A stretch of 64,000 bases of DNA from Modicisalibacter luteus DSM 23508. Its GTDB lineage: Bacteria; Pseudomonadota; Gammaproteobacteria; Pseudomonadales; Halomonadaceae. This document shows, piece by piece, positions 17,012-25,725 of this stretch (position 1 is the stretch's first letter; every line of letters starts with the position of its first letter). The notes under the pieces were generated by a model, which had not been told where the DNA came from, did not search any database, and saw nothing but the letters and a program-made list of their open reading frames with translations. Made by a program: the position numbers and the translations under genes. The DNA is taken from assembly GCF_000378505.1 (NCBI RefSeq), contig NZ_KB899996.1:186001-250000 (forward strand). The letters are read 5' to 3'.

Positions 17012-18217
17012 TCAGCGTTCCAGCCCCATGGCTCGTCTGGCAAACGCCCGGCGCAGCGGTCCTGCCAGATTCAGCCCAACCAACCCTGCGGCCCGCGCAT
17101 GCGACAGCAACGGATGCGTCACCCCAAACAGGCGGATCAGGCCGTCGCTGAAGCGGATCACGTTGCGGCGATCGAGGTCGCGACGGGTCTCGAAGTCATT
17201 CATGACCGTCACGGCGCCCGGCGATTGCCCCGTCTCGATTCCGGCGTCTAGCGCCGCCACGAGGTCCATCACGCCGCGCAGCGCCAGGTTGAAGCCTTGC
17301 CCGGCCACGGGATGCAAAGCATGTGCGGCGTTGCCCAGCACGGCCAGGCCGGGGCGAACGCTTTCTTCGGCGGTGACCAGCGTCAAAGGGTAGACGTGGC
17401 GGCGCCCGACGCGGCGAAAACGCCCGGCCCGCTCGCCGAAGACCCGTTGTAGCCTCGCAAGAAAATCACCATCGCTCAGTGCCAGTGTCCCGCGCTCCTC
17501 ACCGGCGGCATGCGTCCAGATCAGTTCCATGCGATTGCCGGTCAACGGCAGTAAGGCCAGAGGCCCTTCGGCGGTAAACCGTTCGTAAGCCACGCCGCGA
17601 TGTGGCTGGCTGACCTCAAGCGTGGTGATCAGTGCCGCCTGTTCGTAGGATGCCTCATGACTGGCGATGCCCAGGCGCTCCTTGAGACCTGAACGCCCCC
17701 CATCGGCCAGGACTGTCAAACCTGCATTGAGTTCGCTGCCATCGGATAACCGCAAGCGATACCCCTGCGGCGACGCCGCGATATCCTCGACCCGCGCCGG
17801 ACAGTGCCAATCAAGATCGATATCTGCCAGCCGGTCGTGCAGAACTCGCCCCATCCACGCATTGGGGAGAACGTAGCCCAGCGCATCGACCCTTAATTCG
17901 CCGGCAGTGAGGCGTGTCGCTCCCAGGCGGCCGCGCTCACTGACGTGAATCATCTCGATGGGCTGCGCCTCGCGTGCCAGCGCATCCCACACCCCCAGGG
18001 TCTGAAAATGCCGACGTGAGCCTTGGGCAATGGCACTGGCGCGGGCATCGAAACTGGGCTGGTAGCCCTGCATTCCGTCGGCGGGCAAGGCACTGGCCTC
18101 GATGACGGCGACCCGCAGCCCGTGCCGGCGAATCAGCGGCGCCAGTGCGCAGCCCAAACTGGCGCCCACCAAGCCACCACCGATGATGGCAATGTCCACT
18201 CGCTCGGTGTGATTCAC
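17012..18217 (-). CDS. ubiH: 2-octaprenyl-6-methoxyphenol hydroxylase UbiH
   Basis: A 401-residue FAD-dependent hydroxylase in ubiquinone synthesis. The N-terminal FAD motif is IAIIGGGLVGASLGCAL, the DG motif is VLADGGRSGLKERLG, and the second motif is LAVLGNAAHALHPVAGQGFN, where GN replaces GD as in E. coli UbiH. The start is taken as GTG at 18217 (VNHTERVD), with GAGG about 8 nt upstream; the longer open frame upstream does not look conserved. It lies 72 bp after pepP and 163 bp before ubiI; this last gap carries a weak repeat relative and no gene. Confidence 0.88.
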   Translation of the reverse strand: MNHTERVDIAIIGGGLVGASLGCALAPLIRRHGLRVAVIEASALPADGMQGYQPSFDARASAIAQGSRRHFQTLGVWDALAREAQPIEMIHVSERGRLGATRLTAGELRVDALGYVLPNAWMGRVLHDRLADIDLDWHCPARVEDIAASPQGYRLRLSDGSELNAGLTVLADGGRSGLKERLGIASHEASYEQAALITTLEVSQPHRGVAYERFTAEGPLALLPLTGNRMELIWTHAAGEERGTLALSDGDFLARLQRVFGERAGRFRRVGRRHVYPLTLVTAEESVRPGLAVLGNAAHALHPVAGQGFNLALRGVMDLVAALDAGIETGQSPGAVTVMNDFETRRDLDRRNVIRFSDGLIRLFGVTHPLLSHARAAGLVGLNLAGPLRRAFARRAMGLER

Positions 18218-18289
18218 GTCCTGCCTCGCATAGCAATTATCCTTATTACGTAAATTACGTATTGCAGCATGAGCAGCGATAGTCACTGA

Positions 18290-19627
18290 TCATTTTTTCA
18301 TCATCAGTGCCTGAATATCCTCTACTCGCTTGGGCACTCCCGAGGTCAGTACCTCATGCCCCTCGGTAGTGACCGCGACATCATCCTCGATGCGAATGCC
18401 GATACCACGCAGTGGCTCGGGAATATCCTCATCCTCGGGAAGGTAGAGACCGGGTTCCACGGTAAGCACCATGCCCGGCTCCAGCCGCCGCGGCTCGCCA
18501 TCGCGTCGATAGCCACCGACATCGTGTACGTCGAGTCCCAGCCAATGCGAAGTGGAGTGCAGGTAAAAGCGACGATAGCTTTCGTCTTCGACACGCGCTT
18601 CAACACTACCTTCAAGCAAGCCCAGCTCGATCAGCCCAGCCGTCAGATCGTTCACCACCCCCTGATGGATCTCGGCGAGCGTGACACCGGGCGTTACGGC
18701 CTGTACGGCCCGTTCCTGGGCGGCCAGCACGATTTCGTAGACGCGCCGCTGTTCAGGCGTGAAACGGCCATTGACCGGGAAGGTGCGGGTGATGTCACCG
18801 GCATAGATGTCGTACTCGACGCCGGCATCGATCAGCACCAGGTCACCGTCGCGCAGTGGGCTGGCATTCTCGATGTAGTGCAATACACAGGCGTTGGCGC
18901 CACCTCCGACAATGGTGCTATAGGCCGGTCCTTGCCCGCCCTGCCACAGGAACTCGTGCTCCAGCTCGGCCTGCAAGTGATACTCGTATAGGCCCGGCCG
19001 GCTGGTGCGCATGGCACGCACGTGCGCCCGCGCGGAGACCTCAGCGGCATGACGCATCAGGGCCAGCTCAGCCTCACTTTTGATCAAGCGCTGCTCATGG
19101 ATAAGGTAGGCTACATCGCACAAAGCACGGGGCGGTTGGGCACCCTGGCGCATCCGGCTACCGAGTTCGCGTCGCACCTCTTCGGCCAGTGCGAAGGCCG
19201 CCTCGTCGTCCAGCGGCAGATAGACCGCTTCACGACCATCCAGCAGCTCATACAAACGCTCGTCGCGCTCGGCGTTTTCGAAGGCCTGATCGATGCCGAA
19301 TTGTGCCTCGGCGCCCTCGGCGCCAATGCGAATGCCGGTCCAGGCTTCCTTGGCGGGGTCCTTATCCTGACAGAACAGTACGGCCTCGCCAGCGTCGCGA
19401 CCGGGTAACAGCACCAGTAAGGCGTCCGGCTCGGGAAAACCCGTCAGGTAATGAAAATTGCTCTCCTGACGAAAGGGGTACTCACTGTCATTGCTGCGTG
19501 TTGCCAGCGTGGCCGCAGACAACAGAACGGCACTGCGCGGAGGCAGGGCCGCCATCAAAGCCTGACGACGCCCCCGGTATTCTTCCAGGCTGATGGCCGC
19601 CGGGCGCGGCAGGATGTCATGTGACAT
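18290..19627 (-). CDS. pepP: Xaa-Pro aminopeptidase
   Basis: A 445-residue M24 metallopeptidase that removes N-terminal residues preceding proline. N-terminal creatinase-like domain (about 10-170) includes SNDSEYPFRQESNFHYLTGF. The catalytic domain shows metal ligands in LIDAGVEYDIYAGDITRTFP, HSTSHWLGLDVHDVG, LTVEPGLYL and GIRIEDD. It lies 9 bp from ygfB on the same strand, matching the conserved ygfB-pepP-ubiH-ubiI order. Confidence 0.95.
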   Translation of the reverse strand: MSHDILPRPAAISLEEYRGRRQALMAALPPRSAVLLSAATLATRSNDSEYPFRQESNFHYLTGFPEPDALLVLLPGRDAGEAVLFCQDKDPAKEAWTGIRIGAEGAEAQFGIDQAFENAERDERLYELLDGREAVYLPLDDEAAFALAEEVRRELGSRMRQGAQPPRALCDVAYLIHEQRLIKSEAELALMRHAAEVSARAHVRAMRTSRPGLYEYHLQAELEHEFLWQGGQGPAYSTIVGGGANACVLHYIENASPLRDGDLVLIDAGVEYDIYAGDITRTFPVNGRFTPEQRRVYEIVLAAQERAVQAVTPGVTLAEIHQGVVNDLTAGLIELGLLEGSVEARVEDESYRRFYLHSTSHWLGLDVHDVGGYRRDGEPRRLEPGMVLTVEPGLYLPEDEDIPEPLRGIGIRIEDDVAVTTEGHEVLTSGVPKRVEDIQALMMKK

Positions 19628-19636
19628 TCGCTTTCC

Positions 19637-20218
19637 TCATTGCTGGGGTTCGTTGTCGGCCTGTTCCACCTGCGGTCGACCCGGGTGCTGTTCGGTATAC
19701 AGCAGCATCGCCGCCATGCGCGCATGCTCGGTCAACGCAAACAGGTCGTTCTCATTCTCGGCATCGTCCTCCAGAGCCAGGTCGTCGATGCCGGCAAGCA
19801 CCTCGAGATCCTCGATGGCCTCGCGCAGGTTGGCCGACCAGGCATCACGGGTCTCGGCACTCACCTCGCCGACGACCTCGAGAAAACCCAGGGTCCATTC
19901 ACGCAGCCCGCGGGCCCGCTCAGCCAGCGAGAACATGTCATCGGGCAATAGCGGCTCGTAGTTGAGTTCCGCCGCGGAAAGCGCTTCCAATACCTGGCGA
20001 CGCCAAGTCAGCAGAACCTCGCCCTGGTCACGGTCCTTCGGTTGTTCGACGCCCATTGCGGCACACACTTCCTCGAGCCAGGCGTCGGCGGATAAATCGT
20101 GCAGCGCCAGGCCGGACGCCAGGCGGCCGTCGAGAAACGCTGGCGACTGCAGGCTGCCGTGAACCAGAAAAACGTTGGCGATGGTGGAAAAGTCGTGCTG
20201 GTCGTTGATGATCGACAT
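19637..20218 (-). CDS. ygfB: UPF0149 protein YgfB
   Basis: A 193-residue acidic UPF0149 protein. Typical sequence: the start HDFSTIANVFLVHGSLQSPAF-like helix region, then LLPDD and ARGLREWTLGFLEVVGE. Family members have no enzyme motif; in Pseudomonas YgfB influences antibiotic-related regulation. ATG at 20218 begins the conserved region; the upstream in-frame extension does not. It is first in the ygfB-pepP-ubiH-ubiI set and divergent from zapA. Confidence 0.9.
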   Translation of the reverse strand: MSIINDQHDFSTIANVFLVHGSLQSPAFLDGRLASGLALHDLSADAWLEEVCAAMGVEQPKDRDQGEVLLTWRRQVLEALSAAELNYEPLLPDDMFSLAERARGLREWTLGFLEVVGEVSAETRDAWSANLREAIEDLEVLAGIDDLALEDDAENENDLFALTEHARMAAMLLYTEQHPGRPQVEQADNEPQQ

Positions 20219-20403
20219 GGTTATCCGTAGCGAGTGGAAGGGATTCGACGGCCGAGGCGCCTCTATCGTGGTCAACCCAGGCCGGATGCGGCGGCGTGAG
20301 CTACATTGACCGGCCCATACCGCCTCTCTATAGTGGCCGAAACTGTCTGCATCTTACCGTATCGGGCCCTGCCTTGGCCCACCCCCAGTCCCAGGAGCCA
20401 GCC

Positions 20404-20718
20404 ATGAGCGATGACAAGCGTTCGACGACGGAGATCACCCTGCTGGGGCGCAGCTACGTCATCGCCTGCCCACCCGAGGAACGCCCCCAGCTGGAGCGGG
20501 CCGCGCGCTATCTGGACCGCGCCATGCATGGAATCCATTCCCGCGGCAAGGTCCTCGACTCGGAGAAGGTTGCCATCATGGCCGCCCTCAATATCGCTCA
20601 CGACCTGATTCGCATCCAGGACGAGCATCGAGCCGGGGAGGAAAACCTGGCCCGTCTCAATGAGCGTCTCGGCCAGGCCCTCAACGGCATGCCCGGGCCC
20701 AAGGAGCCGGCATCGTGA
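20404..20718 (+). CDS. zapA: Cell-division protein ZapA
   Basis: A 104-residue FtsZ-ring stabiliser. It has the N-terminal ITLLGRSYVIACPPEERP fold followed by a helical dimerisation segment with coiled-coil character (about 65-95; HDLIRIQDEHRAGEENLARL). ATG at 20404 is supported by AGGAG about 8 nt upstream (CAGGAGCCAGCC). The order zapA-ssrS-fau downstream is the standard gammaproteobacterial arrangement. Confidence 0.93.
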   Translation: MSDDKRSTTEITLLGRSYVIACPPEERPQLERAARYLDRAMHGIHSRGKVLDSEKVAIMAALNIAHDLIRIQDEHRAGEENLARLNERLGQALNGMPGPKEPAS

Positions 20719-20735
20719 TTGCGCGGCACATATCT

Positions 20736-20765
20736 TTGGCGACCGCCACCAGCCTCTGTTAGGAT
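20736..20765 (+). promoter_or_regulatory. Putative 6S RNA promoter
   Basis: TTGGCG (20736-20741) and TAGGAT (20760-20765) are spaced 18 bp apart, ending 6 bp before the expected 5' end of 6S RNA at 20772. Confidence 0.55.
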
Positions 20766-20771
20766 GAAGAC

Positions 20772-20953
20772 GTTCCCTGGGGTGTGCGCCAGTCGCTGAA
20801 GTCCCTCGAGCCTATGCGCAGTACCCAGGGGGCCAATAGCTAGGCAGGCCCGTGTGCATGTCCGCGCGACGGAAAGCCTGACGGCCTGCCTGCGGCCACC
20901 CACCTTGAACCAGTGGGTTCAAGGGCCAGAGCGACAACGGCACTCTGGGGAAC
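20772..20953 (+). ncRNA. ssrS: 6S RNA
   Basis: About 182 nt between zapA and fau, the standard place and size for 6S RNA. The near-universal 3' segment CACCTTGAACC...GGGTTCAAGGG is present (about 20900-20922). The ends GTTCCC and GGGGAAC can pair to close the long stem, with TGGGGTG/CACTCTG continuing it with bulges. 6S RNA mimics an open promoter and binds sigma70-RNA polymerase in stationary phase. Ends are placed by pairing and may be off by a few bases; the transcript probably continues into fau. Confidence 0.92.
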
Positions 20954-21027
20954 TCATATCCCACCACGGGAATCGGCACGCGCTGCAGGATTCCCTGTTT
21001 TCCGTCTCAACGCCTTGCCGGTCAGCC

Positions 21028-21678
21028 GTGGATTTCGATACCGACTCCGTTACCGTTAGCCTGTCCCAGCATCAGCGTCGCAGGAACCTGCGGCGGGAGT
21101 TACGCCAGCGCCGCCGCGCGCTGTCGCCCATGCAGCGCCGTCGTGCCGCCGTGTCACTTGGTAAGCGCCTGCGCGGCCTGCCGGAAGTTCAGCGCGCCCG
21201 GCGAATTGCCATCTACCTGCCCAACGACGGCGAGATCGACGTCACCGTACTGTTACCCTGGCTGAAACACCGCGGCGCCAAGGTTTATCTTCCGGTGCTT
21301 CGCCCGCTATCCGACAATCGCCTGTGGTTCGTGCATTTCCACGAAGCGACGCCCATGGTGGCCAACCGCTTCGGCATTCGCGAGCCGCATACCCGCCATG
21401 GCGCCCACCGCGCCCGGCGCTTGCCGCCCTGGGCCCTGGATCTGGTTTTGTTGCCCCTGGTCGGCTTCGACGATGCCGGCAACCGCATGGGCATGGGGGG
21501 TGGTTTCTACGACCGCAGCTTCGCCTTCGTGCGTCATCGCCGTCCGCGCCCGCGCCTGATCGGTGTGGCCCATGATTGCCAGCGTGTCGAACACCTCCCG
21601 GTGGCTTCATGGGATGTCCCGCTCGATGCCATCGTCAGCGATGCGCGGGTCGTCCGACCCGACCGCGATAGTTCCTAG
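21028..21678 (+). CDS. fau: 5-formyltetrahydrofolate cyclo-ligase
   Basis: About 216 residues. The enzyme makes 5,10-methenyl-THF from 5-formyl-THF with ATP. Visible: a basic N-terminus LRRELRQRRRALSP, the substrate region ARRIAIYLPNDGEIDV, and the C-terminal LVLLPLVGFDDAGNRMGMGGGFYDR phosphate-binding stretch (quoted motif begins near residue 135). The open frame extends into the 6S RNA region; I place the start at GTG 21028, which lacks an obvious Shine-Dalgarno, so it is uncertain. Co-location with 6S RNA is conserved. Confidence 0.87.
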   Translation: MDFDTDSVTVSLSQHQRRRNLRRELRQRRRALSPMQRRRAAVSLGKRLRGLPEVQRARRIAIYLPNDGEIDVTVLLPWLKHRGAKVYLPVLRPLSDNRLWFVHFHEATPMVANRFGIREPHTRHGAHRARRLPPWALDLVLLPLVGFDDAGNRMGMGGGFYDRSFAFVRHRRPRPRLIGVAHDCQRVEHLPVASWDVPLDAIVSDARVVRPDRDSS

Positions 21679-21696
21679 GGCTTGTCTGGGAAGAAG

Positions 21697-21714
21697 TCGG
21701 CGAGCGATGGCCAG
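21697..21714. repeat. Dispersed repeat, copy B (18-bp core)
   Basis: Identical 18-mer to 15589-15606 (TCGGCGAGCGATGGCCAG), with similar flanks (TTGTCTGGGAA before, TTTTTTACG after). It lies 19 bp past the fau stop codon, again directly downstream of an operon end. Confidence 0.6.
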
Positions 21715-21771
21715 ACGATTTTTTACGCCGTATGGCCAAGTGCAAGCACTTTTCGGATAGACCTAAAACGA

Positions 21772-21805
21772 GAACCGGCAGGCAACTTGCGTTGCCTGCC
21801 GGTTC
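21772..21805 (-). terminator. Strong hairpin after the 31-codon gene
   Basis: GAACCGGCAGGCAAC (21772-21786) and GTTGCCTGCCGGTTC (21791-21805) form a perfect 15-bp stem with a 4-nt loop. On the minus strand it is followed by TCGTTTTAGG, consistent with termination of the small gene at 21858-21953; it may also stop fau read-through. Confidence 0.7.
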
Positions 21806-21857
21806 GAAATCGTACTGTCCACCCTCGGCTCTTTGAGTTTCGCGAGCCGGGCACCGA

Positions 21858-21953
21858 TCAGGTGCCTACGAATGTCTGAGCATAACCGGTTGCCACCACA
21901 CCGAGACCGAAAATCAGTACCAGTGCCATGACCAGATCGGGCTTGCGCTTCAT
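21858..21953 (-). CDS. 31-residue single-span membrane peptide
   Basis: A short frame encoding MKRKPDLVMALVLIFGLGVV followed by ATGYAQTFVGT. It has a basic N-terminus and one hydrophobic helix (about 7-24), expected to insert with the N-terminus in the cytoplasm. Support beyond the frame: GGAG 8 nt before the ATG, a good promoter (TTGTCA, 17 bp, TATAGT) upstream and a strong hairpin terminator downstream. From memory, similar peptides starting MKRKPDL occur in Pseudomonas, without known function; I could not check this. It is too short for most gene finders. Confidence 0.7.
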   Translation of the reverse strand: MKRKPDLVMALVLIFGLGVVATGYAQTFVGT

Positions 21954-22212
21954 TAACCGCTCCGTAAAAAGTCGTTGTTCTACCTACCCCAGATAACAGG
22001 GGTGACTATAGGGCTACGCAAAAAGAATGACAACTGGTTAACTAACGTTTGCTTCAACGCCAGCCCAGACCACACGCCATCCACCATGTAAGCGAACGGT
22101 TACTAACTTCATCATTTGCGACCTTTCATCACTTATCGGCAGCCGCCGGGAAAACTGTTGGGCATGACATGCTTACCCTCAAGTTCCCCGGCGATTATCG
22201 TCATGCCCAGGT
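21954..22212. other. Gap between 31-codon gene and ilvA
   Basis: 259 bp, relatively AT-rich. It holds the promoter above. CGCCGGGAAAACT (22144-22156) and AGTTCCCCGGCG (22192-22203) form an imperfect inverted repeat just past the ilvA stop, without a T-tract. I see no further gene. Confidence 0.5.
22005..22033 (-). promoter_or_regulatory. Promoter of the 31-codon gene
   Basis: Read on the minus strand: TTGTCA (22033-22028), 17-bp spacer, TATAGT (22010-22005), about 50 bp upstream of the ATG at 21953. This is one of the best sigma70-type matches in the window. Confidence 0.65.
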
Positions 22213-23727
22213 TTAAGCCATGAACAAACGATAAGCGGCGTTATCGGTTTCCTTCCAATAGCGATAGCCGATCCGGTCGAAGTATTCCTCGACGTGGCTG
22301 CGATCACCGTTGGGTATCTGCATACCGACCAACACGCGGCCATAAGCCGCCCCGTGATTGCGGTAGTGGAACAGAGAGATGTTCCAGTCGGCCGGCAGGT
22401 GGGTGAGGAAGTTCATCAGCGCACCGGGGCGCTCGGGGAATTCGAAGCGGTAGACCTGCTCCTCGAAGTGCTCCTTGGGCCGGCCGCCACCGAGATGACG
22501 AATGTGCAGCTTGGCGAGTTCGTTGTCGGTCAGGTCCTCGACCGGATAACCGGCCTCGCCAAGCTTGCGAATCAGCTCGGCACGATCGTCGCCACCGGGC
22601 TTGACCTGCACCCCCACGAAAATGTGCGCATCCTCGGGGTCGGCGTAGCGGTAATTGAATTCGGTAACCATGCGCTTGCCGATGGTACGACAGAACTTCT
22701 TGAAGCTACCCGCCCGCTCGGGAATGGTCACTGCCAGGATCGCCTCGCGCTGCTCGCCGAGTTCGGTGCGCTCGGCGATGTGCTGCAGGCGATCGAAATT
22801 GGTGTTCGCCCCGGAGTTGATGCACAGCAGGGTCTCGCCTTCGGCCCCGGTCTGCTGGATATATTTCTTTAGCCCGGCCAACGACAGCGCACCCGAGGTC
22901 TCCGATACGGCACGGGTATCCTCGAAGATATCCTTGACTGCCGCGCACATCTCATCGGTCGTGACGGTGATGACATCATCGATCAGATCACGGGCGATGG
23001 CGAACGGCACCTCGCCGATCTGCGCTACGGCCACCCCTTCGGCGAACACACCAACCTGATCGAGTACCACACGTTCGCCGGCCTCCAGTGCCGCCTTGAG
23101 GCAGGCACTATCCTCGGCCTCGACGCCGATCACCTTGATCTCGGGACGCAGGTACTTGACGTAGGCGGCCACCCCGGCGATCAGTCCACCACCGCCCACC
23201 GGCACGAAGATCGCATCGAGACGCCCAGTCTGCTGACGCAGAATTTCCATGCCCACCGTGCCTTGGCCAGCCACCACATCGATATCGTCGAACGGCGGGA
23301 TGTAGGTGTAGCCATGCTCCTCTATCAATTCCATGGCGTGGGCCAGGGCCTCACTGAAGGCATCGCCGCGCAGGACCACCTTGGCCCCGCGTGCGCGCAC
23401 CGCCTGGACCTTGATGTCCGGCGTGATGCGCGGCATCACGATCACCGCCTTGACCCCCAGCTTCTTTGCCGACAACGCGAGCCCCTGGGCATGGTTGCCC
23501 GCGGAAGCTGCGATCACGCCCTTGGCCTTCTGCTCGTCGGAGAGCATGACCATCTTGTTATAGGCACCGCGCACCTTGAAGGAATAGACCGGCTGCAGGT
23601 CTTCGCGCTTGATCAGAATCTGGTTGTTGAGACGGCGGGAAAGGAAGGAGGCCGGAGAAATCGGGGTTTCAAGTGCGGCTTCGTAAACGCGGGCCTGGAG
23701 TATCTTCTTGACGGTGTCTTCGAGCAT
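22213..23727 (-). CDS. ilvA: Threonine dehydratase, biosynthetic
   Basis: A 504-residue PLP enzyme giving 2-oxobutyrate for isoleucine. The PLP Lys lies in [14 protein letters not shown] near residue 56; the SxGNHAQG phosphate/substrate loop (ASAGNHAQG) and the glycine-rich [11 protein letters not shown] are present. The C-terminal ~180 residues are two ACT-like regulatory repeats ([17 protein letters not shown] and [16 protein letters not shown]), as in feedback-inhibited IlvA. ATG at 23727 is chosen for the family start and an AGGA upstream. It is divergent from rpiA, as in many gammaproteobacteria. Confidence 0.94.
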   Translation of the reverse strand: MLEDTVKKILQARVYEAALETPISPASFLSRRLNNQILIKREDLQPVYSFKVRGAYNKMVMLSDEQKAKGVIAASAGNHAQGLALSAKKLGVKAVIVMPRITPDIKVQAVRARGAKVVLRGDAFSEALAHAMELIEEHGYTYIPPFDDIDVVAGQGTVGMEILRQQTGRLDAIFVPVGGGGLIAGVAAYVKYLRPEIKVIGVEAEDSACLKAALEAGERVVLDQVGVFAEGVAVAQIGEVPFAIARDLIDDVITVTTDEMCAAVKDIFEDTRAVSETSGALSLAGLKKYIQQTGAEGETLLCINSGANTNFDRLQHIAERTELGEQREAILAVTIPERAGSFKKFCRTIGKRMVTEFNYRYADPEDAHIFVGVQVKPGGDDRAELIRKLGEAGYPVEDLTDNELAKLHIRHLGGGRPKEHFEEQVYRFEFPERPGALMNFLTHLPADWNISLFHYRNHGAAYGRVLVGMQIPNGDRSHVEEYFDRIGYRYWKETDNAAYRLFMA

Positions 23728-23886
23728 CCTGGTGTCCTGAGAGATCGCGCGGGACCGGGGCTGGGAAAAGCCCCTATTGGTAGCAAAGGCAACACCCCGG
23801 CGTCCAGCGTATTGGCCGGACACCATTCAATCGGGGCAATGGGCTCGCCTATAATGGCATCTTTGCCATTCAGCCACGAGCCATCT

Positions 23887-24558
23887 ATGACCCAGGACGA
23901 ACTCAAGCGTGCAGTCGCTGCTGCCGCCATCGACGAAATCAAGCCCCTGCTGGGCAGCGATACGGTAATCGGCGTGGGCACTGGCTCCACAGCCAACCAC
24001 TTCATCGACCTTCTGGGCGCGCTGCGGCATGACTTCAAGGGCGCCGTGGCCAGTTCCCAGGCCACCGCCGAGCGTCTCAAGGCTCAGGGCATCGACGTGT
24101 TCGAACTCAACCACGTCGGCAGCGTGCCGGTGTACGTGGACGGCGCCGACGAGATCAACCCGAAACTGGAAATGATCAAGGGCGGAGGCGCTGCACTGAC
24201 CCGCGAAAAGATCGTGGCTGCCTGCGCCGAACGCTTCGTGTGCATCGCCGATGCTTCCAAGCGCGTCGCGGTGCTGGGTGGCTTCCCGCTGCCCATCGAG
24301 GTGATACCCATGGCGCGCTCGTATGTGGCACGCGAGCTGGTCAAGCGCGGCATCATGCCGGTCTATCGCGACGGGGTAGTCACTGACAACGGCAATCAGA
24401 TCCTCGACTGCTACGACTTCCTGATCGAGGATCCGCAGCGCACCGAAGCCGATCTCAATAATATCGTGGGGGTAGTCACTAATGGCCTGTTCGCCGCACG
24501 CGGTGCCGATGTGCTTCTGCTGGGTAGTGAACGTGGCGTAGAGCGCATCACTGCCTAA
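23887..24558 (+). CDS. rpiA: Ribose-5-phosphate isomerase A
   Basis: A 223-residue enzyme of the pentose phosphate pathway. Conserved phosphate loop [17 protein letters not shown] (about 28-44), [18 protein letters not shown] with catalytic Asp/Lys/Glu residues (about 81-98), and the C-terminal GVVTNGLFA. The length is normal. A much longer open frame upstream is antisense to ilvA and is not used. Divergent from ilvA with a 159-bp gap. Confidence 0.95.
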   Translation: MTQDELKRAVAAAAIDEIKPLLGSDTVIGVGTGSTANHFIDLLGALRHDFKGAVASSQATAERLKAQGIDVFELNHVGSVPVYVDGADEINPKLEMIKGGGAALTREKIVAACAERFVCIADASKRVAVLGGFPLPIEVIPMARSYVARELVKRGIMPVYRDGVVTDNGNQILDCYDFLIEDPQRTEADLNNIVGVVTNGLFAARGADVLLLGSERGVERITA

Positions 24559-24762
24559 GCTTCGCCCTTAAAAATCCCTGATGCCCGGTCACAGCACGTT
24601 GGAAACGCCTTCAACCGGGCAACATACCGCCTTGCAGTCTTGCGCCGTCACCACAGCTCCCGTGTGCAGAGCGGCAGCCTGGCATCGCCGACCTACAGCT
24701 GGGCACTGTACGCCGTCATGAGCATGGGTTTTCAGGAGGTGCTGTACGGAAAGCCGCCGAGC
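24559..24762. other. Gap after rpiA with a possible gene remnant
   Basis: About 200 bp. A plus-strand frame open from at least 24610 to a TAA at 24805-24807 encodes a segment with LYAVMSMGFQEVLYGKPPS. This faintly recalls the SxxGFEALLxGKPV motif of capsule-polysaccharide (KpsC/KpsS-type) proteins. There is no good start, and it overlaps the end of the GT90 gene. If real it is a decayed fragment. No terminator is clear. Confidence 0.2.
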
Positions 24763-25704
24763 CTAGAGCTGGCCGGACAATTCGAAATACTTCCTGGCAA
24801 CCAATAACGAGATTAGCCGCTCCTGCCGACGATCCTTGAACTGTGCCGCATGCTGCTTGGCGTTGGCGATAATCTCTAGCGCCTCATCGGTGTGCGTGGC
24901 GTAATAATCCATCTTCTCCTCGAGATCGGCACAATCGTCCCGGAGCGGTACGTAATGCCGGTAAGGTTCGAGGCGCCCTTCCATGAACCACGTCTCGAAA
25001 CGCGGCCTGGGCATGAGGCACAGCGAGTTCGACGCCAGGATCCACTTGAGGTTGGTCGCGACGTCCTTGCCCTCCAGGCTCAGCACGAATTTGTAGCGCA
25101 ACTGGTCGCGTATGGACATGAAGGGCCGATAGTCGGGCTGCGACTTGAGTTTGGGGTCGGTCTGCCCGATGTCCATTCCCGGTTTGTCATGTAGCCGACG
25201 GACGACCGAGCGGCGCTGATCGTGAAAGCACTTGCCTCGCCATACCACTTCATTGCGCTTGCTTTCGAAAGGCTGCGGGTCGTCGATGAAATTGTAATGA
25301 CGGATGCGGTTCAGCTTGAGCAGTACGGCATTGGCGTTGTCGCCATCGATGGGTCGGCTCTTGACGAAGGAGGGAACGGTGGGCACTTGGGTCACATCGC
25401 CGAAACGATACGCAAAGCGACATGCCGGATCGAAATAGCGCACCACGCTTTTTGCATCCAGGTAGTAGGTGCCCCGCCGTTCGTAGCGAAAGTCGGCGAT
25501 CCGCTGCGCATGTATACCAAGCTCGAAGGGGGACTGGCGCTTGTTGTAGTAATTCACCCGATCGAGGACGTCATCAAGGTCTTGCTCTTGATGTCCGGCG
25601 AGGATCCGTTCCAGCCGATAGCGGAAGAGGCTATCCGGGGCCAGCAGCTTGAGTAGCCCAGCGGAGTAATAGCGAAGCTTTCGACTCTTGTGGACCAGGT
25701 TCAT
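24763..25704 (-). CDS. Glycosyltransferase family 90 (CAP10/LpsA-like)
   Basis: A 313-residue protein with the GT90/CAP10 hallmark in its second half: RDQLRYKFVLSLEGKDVATN then LKWILASNSLCLMPRP, followed by a conserved YVPLRDDCADLEEKMDYY acceptor/donor region. In Gram-negative bacteria such proteins add a sugar to LPS (for example LpsA). The sugar is unknown. It is downstream of waaA on the same strand with only 21 bp between, so it belongs to the LPS-core unit. Confidence 0.8.
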   Translation of the reverse strand: MNLVHKSRKLRYYSAGLLKLLAPDSLFRYRLERILAGHQEQDLDDVLDRVNYYNKRQSPFELGIHAQRIADFRYERRGTYYLDAKSVVRYFDPACRFAYRFGDVTQVPTVPSFVKSRPIDGDNANAVLLKLNRIRHYNFIDDPQPFESKRNEVVWRGKCFHDQRRSVVRRLHDKPGMDIGQTDPKLKSQPDYRPFMSIRDQLRYKFVLSLEGKDVATNLKWILASNSLCLMPRPRFETWFMEGRLEPYRHYVPLRDDCADLEEKMDYYATHTDEALEIIANAKQHAAQFKDRRQERLISLLVARKYFELSGQL

Positions 25705-25725
25705 GGTCAGCTCTGCCCAGCGGCA

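Noticed and set aside
23263-23886. Extension of rpiA upstream into ilvA
   Set aside because: Antisense to ilvA; RpiA homology begins exactly at 23887.
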